Shown here piece after piece: positions 1-12,200 of a stretch of DNA of 64,000 nucleotides. The stretch comes from Helicoverpa zea. Taxonomy: Eukaryota > Arthropoda > Insecta > Lepidoptera > Noctuidae. A program made the position numbers and the translations under genes. The DNA lies in contig NC_061472.1 in assembly GCF_022581195.2 (NCBI RefSeq), positions 1,550,001 through 1,614,000 of the forward strand, read 5' to 3'. How positions within the stretch are numbered: the first letter of the stretch is position 1; each line of letters begins with the position of its first letter. The notes beneath the pieces were generated by a model. That model made no database searches. It was given only the letters and a program-made list of their open reading frames with translations, and had not been told where the DNA came from.

Positions 1-15
1 GAACAAGTATAGTGA

Positions 16-378
16 ACAGGTAGCAAGTTGTTTTTAAAGTTAGAGTTCAAACAGAATGATGGCCAACTAGTTAAAGTTAATCTTAATATCCTAACACGAT
101 AGTTACTATCTGTGGCACCAGAAGGTAATGATAAAAATAAAATGAGCGGCAAAGATTCCAACTGCTACATAAATAATAATTTAGATGGGTTGGATCAGGA
201 TAATGCTAAGTGATAAGTCTTCAAAACATTTGAAGTTGACAAGGATGAGAAAGTCAAAACCATACTGACCCTTGAAACACAAAATCCCAAGAAGAAGGTG
301 AGCGATGTGCGCTTAACAAACGAATCAGAGGCGAAAAATTCAAGCCTCAGTCACGTGGCTATCCAAACTAATGGTTAA
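16..378 (+). pseudogene. Degraded coding-like relic, unrecognised
   Basis: One reading frame (codons starting at 16) stays open over three stretches, 16-99, 103-210 and 217-375. They are separated by a TAG at 100 and a TGA-TAA pair at 211-216. The translation has protein-like composition, for example VFKTFEVDKDEKVKTILTLE from 217, and an ATG lies at 142. Stops in the same frame suggest a decayed exon or gene copy, but chance in AT-rich DNA is possible. I recognise no family. The 5' side is cut by the window edge. Confidence 0.3.
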
Positions 379-1105
379 AATATAAGCACACATAATTTCA
401 TTGGGGTTCTATAAAACACAAATTTTCACACAAAATTTAAGCCATGACAAGTTGTTGATTGACGGAGAGTAAGGACGTCATTATTTGAATTTTCTGTTCT
501 GTGATCAGTGTGAATTTGCTGCCAGTTAAATATGTATGGAACCTCATGTCATCAGGAATAACTACAACCTGCTTTTATCCATTGTCACTGAAACTAAACG
601 AGTTGCGTTTGAGTTATTTAAGAAATCTTGTTAGTTGTACTTCTACTTGTCTTATAAGTTAAGTATTATCAGCAACACGTGTCAATCAACTGCTGAGTAT
701 CAGGTTGTTTCAAGGCACCACGCTGATATATTAGACCGTGAAGATCTCTATTTTTGTATCTCTATTATTGCCTAATACCTATGTTTTTTATTCAATTTAT
801 TTTATCTCTTATATCGATGTAATTTGACAGACCTGAAAGTATACCCAAGATTGTTCGAGCGGTGGTTACTACAACATACAAAGCAATGATCCTCTTTTCC
901 TTCTACCTCCCACAACCGTCTTGACATTTATTAACAATGGTTTAAAAAATGATGATCGGCTAAAACATGATAGTAGCATTATGGTAAACTTTTTATAGTA
1001 TATTTTCTTGGATAACATCATCAGTCGAAGTTTCAGTTTACCTGTGAGATACTTACTTTTTATTCTCTATACCCTTACTCTCATACAATGTGACGCCAAA
1101 CCAAC
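379..1105. other. Non-coding AT-rich stretch
   Basis: No open frame with protein-like composition, splice structure or inverted repeat stands out here. It separates the relic at the window start from a diverged SINE copy. Confidence 0.5.
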
Positions 1106-1109
1106 ATGA

Positions 1110-1262
1110 CCAGAGAGAAGTTAGGGGCAGGACGCGGATTTAAGTGCTCTCCGAGGCACGAGGGTATCAATTCCTCCTTATTCAAGGCTGCTTTGCGGAA
1201 ATGTATTCAAACCCAAAAGATATTTCGAGCCAACCCGGGACAAGACCTCATGTATAGGAGTT
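1110..1262 (-). mobile_element. Diverged SINE (family 2) fragment
   Basis: Read on the + strand, the order of motifs (GCAGGACG, TGCTCTCCGAGGCACGAGGG, TATCAATTC, GGCTGC, then a C-C-C-G-G-G block and CTCATG) follows the middle of the better copy at 62562-62925. The short open frame here is a by-product of the repeat, not a gene. Confidence 0.55.
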
Positions 1263-1652
1263 ACACGTTATCTTGCATAATATTAATGTATCTAAGATAT
1301 TTTTGATCCTTATGCTGTTTTCTTTGTTCAATTTTTCAGTTCATTTTGAGCTTTTGATTGATTCTCTGCATAGGTCGTCTGTTCACTGATGCTTGTAGAT
1401 TTTACATAGACAAGATCGCATTTAAAATCAATTATAAGTTCAATTAAAAGGTTTCATTATCAATTAAGAAGAAATGGTGACCAAAAAGTTGTGATGAAAA
1501 TATCTTTGATAGAAATTAAAATTTAGAACTATCAATGTCAAACTGTCATCCAACCTGATCGTGATTTGTTTGTGTCACAAGCCTTGATGAAAAATTTCTT
1601 ATCCACCATTCTATGAAAGGAAAAAACTTATGTAGTCATTTAGGTCCGCGTG

Positions 1653-1677
1653 GGCAATATAATATTGCCGATATATA
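1653..1677 (+). promoter_or_regulatory. Candidate TATA region of the DUF745-like gene
   Basis: A small palindrome GGCAATAT-A-ATATTGCC (1653-1669) is followed at once by a TATATA run (1672-1677), about 30 bases before the ATG at 1704. If this TATA is used, the transcript would start almost at the ATG, leaving a very short leader. An upstream non-coding exon is the alternative. Seen in sequence; use as a promoter is inferred. Confidence 0.3.
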
Positions 1678-1703
1678 CTTGTAGGATAACAAATTGTGTA
1701 TAA

Positions 1704-3510
1704 ATGAGACTGTGGGTGTGTTTGTTGCTGACTTGTGCGTCAGTGTGGGGGTTCCCGGAGAGACGATCAATCGACAAGCAGCCAGACTTGCCGCAGCTGG
1801 CTCAGCAGCTGCAAGGCAAGAAAGACAATAGAGTAAGGGAAGCTCCGAGGGACTGTAAGGGGAAGTGTGCCTCGAGTATAGCTCAGAAGGCAGCTGCTGA
1901 AGCGAAGGCAGCACAAGCGGCACAGAACGCCGCGGGAGCTCAGGCGGCTCACATGGTAAGATTTATACTGTAACTATTGTGTTTATTTAAACCAAGTGTC
2001 AAGTGCATCTGACATAACTATCAGCTGATTGTGTAATGGAAGATTTTCATTTAACTATTGAAGATTTCATAACAGATTGGAGTCTACAGTGTTTTGTATT
2101 TTGATAACTTCAACAAGATTAACCGGCTTCTATCGTTGATAAATTAAAAATTTCAGCGTTTGAGCCATGTTGTGATGTTTCAGAGAAAATTATTTTGTCC
2201 ATTATTTTATTATTTTTTCAGGTTAAAACTCAATTAGCGGAGAAGGCACTACAAGCAGCTAAGGCAGCCGAGGCAGCGCTCGCTGGCAAACAGGCTGTCG
2301 TGGAACAACTACAACAGGAGGTGAAGGAGGCAGAGGCTGTTGTAGCTGAGAACACAGCTGCGGTACACCAACAACAAGGAACTGTAAACGCTGCTGTGCA
2401 AGCTGCACAGCAAGCCACTGCTCAGGTGAGCTTTTAAATCATGCTTTACATACACCTCTCATTTACTCTCCATTCCCTTAATTTTTTAAACATCGTCGAT
2501 GTCTGTTCTTTAACCATTCTCTGTAACTATCAAGTATCATCATCTAGTTATCTTCAGATTAATTCTTTATAGCTAAATCAATTTTCCTTACATTATTTTT
2601 TTTCCTATGCTGCGTATCTTCAACAATTCCTACCCCACCAGATGAAAAGGAACGCAAAGTTTTACGAAGTATTTAACATTAAATGGCGAATTCATTGCGG
2701 TTACTACCATAATCCAGATTATTTCAATTCCAAATTTATTTGGTAGTAATTGTTGAAGTGCCTGATTTACTACAAGGAAGCTTCGTAAAACTTTGTTTTC
2801 TCTTTTCCCATAAGGTCCATACGGGGGCTGGGCGCCTTTCATCCTAATCAAGAGAAAATAATTTGAAGCAAACACGTCGTCCCAACGATGATTTGCATGT
2901 CATTGTGCACATTTGTAGCAGCGGCAACAGTATTGTCTTGTGTCCCAGTCTGCTTCAGAGCATATTCAGGAAAATTATTACAATGTTTCTGCACAGGCGG
3001 TAAAAGGAAATAATTTTCAGTCATAAGAATGGTGGATAATCGTTTATAAAATAATAATAAAATTTTCTGGAAATATACAAACTAAGACACACAATTTTAT
3101 TTCGTTGTTTTCTTTATTTTTATCATCAAGCGGTAACTCTGACATGTAGATACACATCAGTTAGTATAAACAGTATTTTAAGAAGTTATTTTTTGTATTA
3201 CATTTTACAGCATAAACTTATGGTACAAGCCACACAACTAGCGGCACAACTGGAAAAGTCAGCGCACTGCGTTTTAGAGAAGACGAAATTCGGACTACAA
3301 GAGAAATGTCATAACCTATCGGAAGCGAGAGCAAGACTAGCACACTTGCAACACAAGCTACAATGCGCCTGCGCTGAGTGCGCGGCGACGAAGCAAGCCG
3401 CGCATTGCGCGTGCGAGGCGGCGCGGGCGGCTTGCGGCAATGCGCGGAGGAAGAAACACGTCATGAACCAGATTGCTGTGGCGCCAAAAGACAGCAAGCG
3501 AGGACGATGA
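1704..3510 (+). CDS. Secreted Ala-rich coiled-coil protein, DUF745 type, three exons
   Basis: Coding exons are 1704-1955, 2222-2425 and 3211-3510. All junctions are phase 0 with GT-AG introns (donors ATG|gtaag and CAG|gtgag; acceptors ttttcag and tttacag). They join into one frame of 251 codons ending in TGA. Exon 1 gives a signal peptide (MRLWVCLLLTCASVWG) and a basic linker, then an AQKAAAEAKAAQAAQ run. Exon 2 is an Ala/Gln/Glu heptad-like segment (AEKALQAAKAAEAALAGKQ). Exon 3 is predicted coiled coil with many Cys and a basic tail (ARRKKH). This layout matches insect proteins of Pfam family DUF745, which are secreted and of unknown function. A structural, extracellular role is only inferred. 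The Cys-rich third exon could allow disulphide cross-linking. Intron 2 contains an old inverted repeat (2643-2814). Confidence 0.82.
2643..2814. repeat. Imperfect inverted repeat in intron 2
   Basis: The left arm (GAAAAGGAACGCAAAGTTTTACGAAG, 2643-2668, shown here only to mark the arm's key core AAAGTTTTACGAAG) pairs with the right arm at about 2781-2812, which contains CTTCGTAAAACTTT. Fourteen central bases match perfectly and the flanks match with small gaps. This fits a decayed MITE inside the intron of the DUF745-like gene. Confidence 0.45.
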
Positions 3511-4515
3511 TCCAGAAAGTAAGGAAAGTATGGTTAAGTGATTGAAACATCAGCTCGGGGTCGGAAATTCGGTTTTGTGGCGGAGTGAAGAAAAAACAGT
3601 GGATTTTATCATACGACTCATCGTTGAAACTTAAGGAACGCAAGGCTTCATGGACAGATTTGGCATATTTAGTTCAAAAGTTCTGTACTCAATTTATCAG
3701 ATATGGATTTTGAATTTGAAATACTGTTACTCTGCTGCAGTGTTTTTTCTGCACCATTAAAAGAATTTCCGACAAATATCAGATCTTCAAGTCCGCCACT
3801 GATTCTGCGACATGAAATGAGTTTGATATCAGTTCCATCGTTATTGTCTTAAGAAACTTGTTTAAATGCACTAGCTGTCTATTTTAGCGGTTTAGCAACT
3901 GTAGTAATGTCTCCGCCTGTATTAATTCTTTCTTGACCTTGTATTGTGCAGTTTTTTTGAATAATTTTACTTTTGATGTCAACCAACTGTAGGAAATGCC
4001 ACACTTCCTGGAAATTCCTCATCAGTTATGATTTCTTGATCATTGTGCCTTTCTATAGATATTGCGACAAAATTTTCACAATCATGCCCAAAATTATATT
4101 TTAACTTTACATCTATTTATTATAGTTTCCAGTCTTAACAGTCTCAGTAGTGTCCGTTCGTAGGTTAATTTTGTATAAGCTAGGTAATTCACAATTGGGT
4201 ACTTAACAAATAACCACACAGGACATGAAGTTTATATTTTAGTTTTGATTTCTAGTGTTCACAGGCTTCTCAAAATGGATAACAATAGCAGCTTTTGCAT
4301 TTCATTTTTAAAGGAATGTAAATATACTCTTACCGGACATTTTATTTTCGAGAATGCGTGGATTACGACGAATTTACGATAATTTTGATTAGCTCGATTT
4401 ACTGTAGTTTTATAATATTGTGTGTTAAGACGTTCGACGTATAAGCTTTTGATATGATGGATTTCGTTTAAGCTTCTGTTAATATAGTATGGATCATGAT
4501 AATATTGTTTTATTT
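3511..4515. other. 3' flank and intergenic DNA
   Basis: Contains the 3' untranslated region of the DUF745-like gene. A possible weak poly(A) signal ATTAAA lies at 3755-3760. No canonical AATAAA or further coding structure was found. Confidence 0.4.
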
Positions 4516-4673
4516 TATTACTAACTAGCTGCTCCCGCGAACTTCGTATCGTTCAAACCTTCCTTGGAACTCTGCAAACATTTCAAACCCAAAATCAGCT
4601 CAATCGGCCCAGCCGTTCTCGCGTTTTAATCAGACTAACGAACAACAATTCATTTTTATTTATATAGATTATG
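4516..4673 (+). repeat. Lepidopteran interspersed repeat, 3' tail type
   Basis: The text CTAGCTGCTCCCGCGAACTT, a middle block CAATCGGCCCAGCCGTTCTC, and an end reading TTTATTTATATAGATT resemble the very abundant anonymous repeats of moth genomes (non-LTR or Helitron tails). Related copies lie at 18215, 40184 and 46993. Family assignment is from memory, not a search. Confidence 0.5.
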
Positions 4674-4711
4674 CTTACAATAATTAATGCAACACATTTT
4701 GAATCATGTTA

Positions 4712-5079
4712 GGGTGCGTCCACATCTGGCGAATGCGCCGCGAATGCGCAGCACGCGAGCCGATCGCGAGCTGTCCGCGAGCTGCGCGCGTGCATTCTTG
4801 TTCGTGCGCCGCTTCTGCGCCGCACGCGCGCAGCGCTTAGGTCGCGCGCGACGTCTGCCATCTTCGATAGTACTGAGCCAATATACGGAACTGTAAGGGC
4901 GAGAACTGATTGCGCGCAGATCGCGCGCCGCTCGCGCGCTCTATACGAGCCTTGCGTGAGTTGCGCTAAAGAGGCGCACCGAACTATTGCAGTGACTGCA
5001 CGCGCGCAGCTCGCGGACAGCTCGCGATCGGCTCGCGTGCTGCGCATTCGCGGCGCATTCGCCAGATGTGGACGCACCC
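4712..5079. mobile_element. GC-rich MITE with 83-bp perfect terminal inverted repeats
   Basis: Left arm 4712-4794 and right arm 4997-5079 are exact reverse complements (GGGTGCGTCCACATCTGGCG at the outer end). The element is flanked by TTA on both sides (4709-4711 and 5080-5082), consistent with a 3-bp target duplication as made by PIF/Harbinger transposons. It is 368 bp, strikingly GC- and CpG-rich in AT-rich DNA, and encodes no transposase. Open frames within it on both strands are palindrome artefacts. Superfamily is inferred from the TTA duplication only. Confidence 0.85.
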
Positions 5080-5082
5080 TTA

Positions 5083-6090
5083 GCGACAGAGAATTTCACA
5101 AATAGTTTTAATCGAATACTTCCTACTGGAAAGTTGGTCGCAACACGCTCATTTGATCACTGCCGAAAACAGTATAAAAGGCTCCAGTCTTGCTGATGCT
5201 CCATTTTGTCCTGATAACCTAAACATTAAAAAGAATTCTTGATATCATGTGGAAATCGAAAAACATTTTTAATTTATTATATCCTTTTAATATATAGTTC
5301 ATATAAAAGTAACTATCGCTAAACAACTTATGCTAGTATTGGGTTCCCCAATTCCTAACATCACTTCTGTTATCTACAAATTACAATTACTTAATTTAAA
5401 GAAGGCATACGGTGGATAAAGTTAATATCTAGCTCGTTGTACATAAATAATATGGAACGAGACTGGTAAATTGATGGTAAATTGTAAGAGGCATTGTTAC
5501 CAATGAAGCTTGAAATGAACCACACATAAGAAGTTATAATTTTGGAAGAATTATATCTCAAAGAGAATCGAAGATTGTCAGACCTCTAGGTACTTAAAAA
5601 AACAACTTTGTGTACTCCTCCATACCACAGTGGGTATGAATGATTGACTACTGACGAAGTCTTTGTAGACAAAAATCTTAATCTCGCGATTTTTTTTTGC
5701 TGTTAATCCTGCTTGAATTTTAAGATTACATCAACATGGTCCAATGTTTATCATAGCTCATCAAGTGCGTCCAAATTTTTCCTCCTGTAAGAGGTGAACT
5801 GTCAATAAATAATCCGCACAGAACGTTTCAGTCTCTATAATATGGTATACGGAGGTCTGGCAGTCGTTCGCTCTTGTTTATTTTAATTTAATCGAGTACT
5901 TTATCTTGGCTTACATTACTTTTCTAAAGTAAAATATTTACGATAGTAGTATGGTACCAAAATATTAATACTAACATTATTCTTCGACAGCTCCAACGGT
6001 TGTTTAGTCTGTCCATTTTTGGTAGAATTGGAAAGAATACTTTAAATAGTCCAGTTTTGCGTAGTCACGTTAGGACACATAAATATAATC
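5083..6090. other. Intergenic DNA between convergent genes
   Basis: No coding structure seen. It lies between the end of the + strand DUF745-like gene region and the 3' end of the - strand secreted-protein gene. Confidence 0.45.
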
Positions 6091-6096
6091 TTTATT
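6091..6096 (-). terminator. Poly(A) signal of the secreted-protein gene
   Basis: AATAAA on the - strand (TTTATT on +), 157 bases beyond the stop codon. Another AATAAA overlaps the stop itself (around 6252-6257) and could in principle be used, giving almost no 3' UTR. Confidence 0.45.
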
Positions 6097-6252
6097 TTAC
6101 CTTTGTTCATCAAGGGGGAATCATTTAACACCTATTGAAGATTCATTTCAATTTTGTCACTTCACACATATAATATCACACAAACTCTCGTATTTTCACT
6201 AGCACCCACTCTCATTTCATTGCCCAGATAAGATCATAACATTAAGTTAATT

Positions 6253-9200
6253 TTATTTGTCTACTATACTGAATGCATCATTCAGGTTCTGCGGACTGAA
6301 CGCCAAGTTGCTGTGCTTGTAATTCACGTACGGAGAGTTGTTAGATGAAGGCAAGTCCATGTCCACGTAGCCGTGCAGCGGAGAGAACGTATCCTCGTCT
6401 TCATCATCATCGTACATCGGTGATTGTTGTGTCTTCGCCAGGAACCTCGCCGGAGGCTCTGCGTACTGTCCACCCACAATAATGTCATCTTCAAATTCAT
6501 TCTGCTTATTTGGCTTCCATGGCCTATTCACAACTTTTGAATCAGCAAAGTAAAACGGTCTCTTTCTTCTAAAGAAGAATTTGTTATCTTGCATCACGTT
6601 ATGCTTTTCAGCCGCATCTGCATCGAATGTGTCGTCGTTGTAATCTTTGGGATGTGGAGTTACATAAACAGGCTGCTTTGCAAATGCAGGCCTATTCTTA
6701 CTAAAAGCGTAGTCTGTGTCAGACTGTTGTACAAATTTATTGTTTGACCATTGATAGTCCGGTCTGTTGTACTCTTGAGCTTCGTATGGTGGTGATGTTT
6801 CTTGGAAGTTTTGGGGCGTCGAATACACTTCATTGATGTTGGGTTTCACAGGCGCACCATAAGAGTCAACAAGTGGATCTATATAACCATGTTTCTGCGA
6901 TGGCTGATCTCTTACATAGGGTGCTGGTGGCTCTCCGAAATTTCCGTTTTCAGGTACGAAGAAGGAATAATGGGGCATTTTCACAACATGTCCAAAACTC
7001 GGTCTGCCATTTGGTTTCGTTTTAGGAATACCGTATTTCGGTTTAGGTTTTGATGCTCGCTTCTTATTAAGATTATTTACAGCTTTGTAGTCATGTACCC
7101 CAAATTTAGGAATAGCGCCTTTTTTGGGTTTTCCTTTACGGCCTTTCTTTCCAGGCTTCTTGGTTGCTTTGGGTGGCTTAATCTTTGGCCTTGGTGGTCC
7201 ATATTTTGATTTCGGAGGTCCATATCTTGATTTCGATATTCTTCTGTAGATGACTTTAGGCTTCTGAAATATTCTGTCCATTGGGAAGTTATCAAGAATA
7301 ACTGTCGCTTCTCGTTTGCTGATTTTTTTGACAGCTTGCGGTTCTTCTACTTCGGACTTGTTTTCTTCTGCTCTTACGCATGATGCTGTCACTGTTATCT
7401 GGAATAGAAAATTTTGGATTTTAGAACTTGGTTGAAAAGGTAGCCGATCTGTCTAAAAGAGCAGAAATCACTTAAAGTTACTCAGTCTAGCATCATACAT
7501 ATTTCGAGCATCTTCTAATTCAATTGAAGGACATTCGAATCATCTGTCTGTCGGTCATTTGTCAGTTTTTGTATGACTTCTTATATTACTGCAACCAGCC
7601 CCAATATGGTCGCAGAATGCAAGTTTTTACGTGACGGTAATGATTTAAGAAAGTATGTGTATGCGCCGATGCGATACACACTTGATCTCTAGTTGCTAAT
7701 GCTAGGATCAACTTATCTGGTTGATTTAGCTTTGAAATTGTGATAATACTAGAAGTGCCTTCAATAAAGTAAATACTACCAAGTTGTAGACTAAACTAAC
7801 TACCTGGACTGCGTATCAAATTAAAAATAAATGGTTCTTCTATTGTGATGAATGTTGATCTAAGCATTGTTCATCGAGATAATTGAATAATGATCGCATT
7901 TAAAAACAAGCTGTCATCTTATGTTTAATGTTATTTATTTGATTTTGAGCACCGTCGAATAGGTATTTATTATTGCGGAAAGCTAAATACAAACATTAAG
8001 AGTGGTTAAAGCACCATCCTCTCAAATATGAGTGTGCGGGTTCGATTGTAGGTACCTCAGGAAAGCGCCAATTAAACTTTTCAAAGTTATATTTCTTGAA
8101 TAAGAGGAATGAACAAAAGTGAAGTAAAACATTTTAAGGATTCTAAGACATAAAGTCTGCAATACGCATTGAGGAAACGTCATGTACCTGGAACGCTCAC
8201 TCCTTCATTCAGTTACCTATGTTACCTTTTAGAGAAAACTCAAAAACTGAAAAAATATTGCAAAACCACTCTCACAATTTGAAACTAAGCCACGTAATAC
8301 ACAAAAATTTGCATACAAACGATGGCTCATAACATCTTTCTATGCAAATCCTGATCCCTAAGGTCTTAAACACTGCATACAAAGATGTATGAAAGTATGG
8401 GCACGCGTCACTTTCCCGTGCGTGATCTTGTAATGTGACGGTAAATCTCAACTCTTGCGCAGTTTGTAAATGGCGATAGAATGTGGGCAGATAGCAGTTT
8501 TTGCTACACAGCTTAACAGATGCTAGGAAAAGTAAAATGTTTTATGTGCGTGCCGTCTGCGTTGACGTTGATAATGTCTTTAACGTGGATTTATACAATG
8601 CCTTTTTTATGGAAAATCTCCTATACTTAAATAGTCTGTAGGAGATAGTCCGCCTGAAGTTAGCATAGAAACTTGTAATCAAATCCTGCAAACAGTGTGT
8701 GATACAATTCTTCACCCGTAAATGAAACCTGCGTTCAAAACAGCCTCTCATATTACGGTATTCAGCAACATTCACAGTTCCATTGTAGGTCAAAATGCAA
8801 GTAAAAATTCTTTAGACTACTTTCTAGGAATAACAATGTGAGGTCAACTTAAACTGTCAGTTTTTGACCCCTATCTCACAAACATACTAATGCTAATATA
8901 ATGTTGTTATGAGTGATTTGAATATAAAAACTTGTTGTGCATAATGTAATATTTGTTTAAAGTGAAGTTTCTATTGTAGATGATGCAAATTAAGACATTT
9001 ACAAACATTTTTATAAATTAATTCATGAGATGCTTATTTTGGGCTACTCCCAATTCTTGTTTGTTTTAATTATAGGCGTAGAAACGATAAGGATCACGAG
9101 ATTATGCGAAAGTGCTTCAGAAAGAACAAGTTGGGTTTTGGTCAGTACAAGATTGATACTTCGCTCCACTCAATTAGTAGTGGTCATCTTATATAAAAAA

Positions 9201-12200
9201 TCTGTAACCTACCTATCCTTTTCCTACAGATATGTGTATTTCTGGCACAGGAGAGCACATAAATGTTGGTCTTCCACCTGATCTCTCCCCGGTCGTATGG
9301 GATTACCGTCCCATCGGACTATGAGAGTGACGGAATAGAGAGTGCACTTGTGCTGCGCAAATGCTTAGGTACTATAATATGGCCTATGCACCGTTCTATT
9401 CTACTTATATGTATGAGAACAGCCGTTGTGGTCGGAAATAGGACTTGTACGCCACCAACCACCATTTACTATTCATAATTAAAATAGCTGAAGAATGCCA
9501 CCTAGCATTATGAAACCCATTTCCGTGAAAACAAAAATGCTCATAAAAATAAATAAACAATGAAACGATTATACCTACATATCTTTCTGATGACGATATT
9601 TAACGTGTTGCAGAGTTAAACAATGTCAATAAGTCATCTGATCTGGTATACAATATAATAAACAGACAAACATACCGGTGCTGAAAGGAAAACAAATATG
9701 CCAGTTCATCATACCTACTAGTATTATATGCTATGATGGGAAATCCTCAAATGACCCCTCCCGCTGTGGGTTAGCAGCGTGTGTCAGACTCTTACTGACT
9801 AAAACTCATCACATTCACTTCTTAAGCCCATGTACCAGGGCTGCGGTAGCTCTTTCGAACAATCCCTCATCCCCGGTAGGCTTCATCCACGTTCATGACC
9901 AAAACTTCATCAAAACATACCCTCTATCAATTCGTGCCTAAGTTAATTATGAAACAGAAAAATCTGTTTTCGAATCATTGACTGATGCCGTACAGAAGCA
10001 TTTTTTAAATGAGGAAACGATTTTAAAAGAATTTGAAGTCTAGAAAAAACATATTTGCCTCATTTGGGCGCCAAAACAATACTACAGTGACACTTTTCGT
10101 AGAAGTAACATATCCTAAGTAATTTATTTTATAGCCATTGCTTTTGATACAAATGTACACAAAATCCCAAACCAGCTACGCATTGTTCTGACAAACAAGA
10201 TAGGTTTCCGTTAAGAAGACGGAAATAAGAGATCTCACAAGTTCACTGACATTGTTTTAACCGCAAGTTATTTACTGGATAGTGAGAATAATAAATTGCC
10301 TATTAATTCCAAGGGTACATTCTCGTGAACGGCTGAAAAGTTGGCTACAAGTCAACTTCATTGTAGATAAAATAAACAAATGACTGCGTTAGAGTGATTG
10401 AGCCTTTGCATTGGTTAGGCTCCGAAACTGTTGAACCGATTTGACAATTAGGTATATTTTACTGTTAAAAAGGCACCTACGCTACCACCAGATGACAAAA
10501 GCTATGTAGGTATTGGCTATGTGCAAAGCGAGTAGTGGCGGACAGATAACGACCTCAGCGCACAACACGGCAGAAATTGGAAACAAATGCGGATGTTTCA
10601 AACCCGGTTTTTATTATTATGTATATTCATTTTACAGTAAAACTATAAAATAATAAATTGCATTTAAATAATGTCAACAATACTATTTTAATCTTTGGTT
10701 TTATTTATATTTGCAAAGAAAATTATAATGTTTACATTGTTACTATTTGACAGCTTCCGCAAATGTTGTAAACGCTACGCGTCGCCACCGTCGCGCACAT
10801 AGCCAATATTATATCTGGGTAGGGGAAGAAGTTCCCCCGGGGCGCTGGTAAATCTGCGAGAAATTGTTAGCATGTAATAAATATGTTCATGTATTAGATG
10901 AATCTAAATTAAAAATTCTAACTGGATAAATTAATGATGATGAAGTAGGTGTCTAAGATATTTTACTTTTATTTTCACAAAAATGTTAATTATTATCGTA
11001 GACGTAATCTATTTTCTCGTAAATAAAAGATGTTAGAAAGGAATTTCACTATCACTTTGTTAAATAACAATTTTGCAAAGATTGTTTGATTTTTATTGTT
11101 GGTAATTTAATTAAAATTGTTTTCGCATACCTGCCCGACAGAAAAGATTGCCATTTCTAAATCTGAATATTGTTAATTTTAGAATGCCTACCACAGTTAA
11201 AATGTCTTGTAAAACTTACATAACAACTGAAGATACACATTTTTTTTTTTCTTATGGCATGCGAATGAAAAACGAAAGTATACGATCGTCGAACAAATAG
11301 TGCGCATAATATTGTTTTATCACAAATTATACGGTACTCTTTGCTAATGAGACATTTTTTTTTAGAACTTAAACAGTCAAACAGTTAGATTTCCCGATTC
11401 GTTTACCCGCCTTTACACGCAAATGGTGGGTTATATTTACCATGTTTGTAATAGTGGATCCATACGATACAGATTTTATTTTTTTACAAATATCTGTACG
11501 GACCGAACTCAATAAAAATCTACAGCCTTACTACAAAAACTTAAACATCTGTTGAACACTTGTCTAAAAAAAGTGTGGCTGTAAAACGGACCTTATTTTA
11601 ACGTCAAAATCTGTAATATTTTTAGACAAATGTTCAACAGATGTTTAAGTTTTTGTGGCACGACGGTTAGTGGAAATATTATGTCAAGATGTTTGTCACT
11701 AGACTTATTATTGGCTCAGACTTTTATATGCACCGATTTGTTACGCAGACAAAATTCTATAAAAGTCTGTGTGAAGTTGGTATAGTGATATGATGATATC
11801 CCAGCCGATTTATCAGCTACGGCGGCTGTTCTTATATAAGGAGATTAGCCAACTGCACATGACATATAGTGCACAAGCATTTGCACAGACACAGGTGCAC
11901 TCACTATTCCTTCACTCTCATAGCCCGATGGGCCGGCAATCCGACACCACCGGAGAGAGATCAGTTGGTATCGTGGGGACCCAACATAAGTCTACGCAAT
12001 TAAGGTGGTCTATGCTTAGTAGTCAATCAAGCAACTAATTAGTCGAAGGCTAAATATGCTTTACTGATCTAAACACCGTGAAATGCTTTCAGTTTCTCTA
12101 CTTGAAAGTGGAAGTGCTTTGAACTAATTATATATTACTGCCCCGTTGGTCAAGTGGTCGTTAACACTTAAACAGCTTTGTAAGTTTTCAAAGACTGACT

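Noticed and set aside
4687..5077. Long open frames on both strands
   Set aside because: They translate the perfect arms of a GC-rich MITE. The two proteins share the same sequence because of the palindrome.
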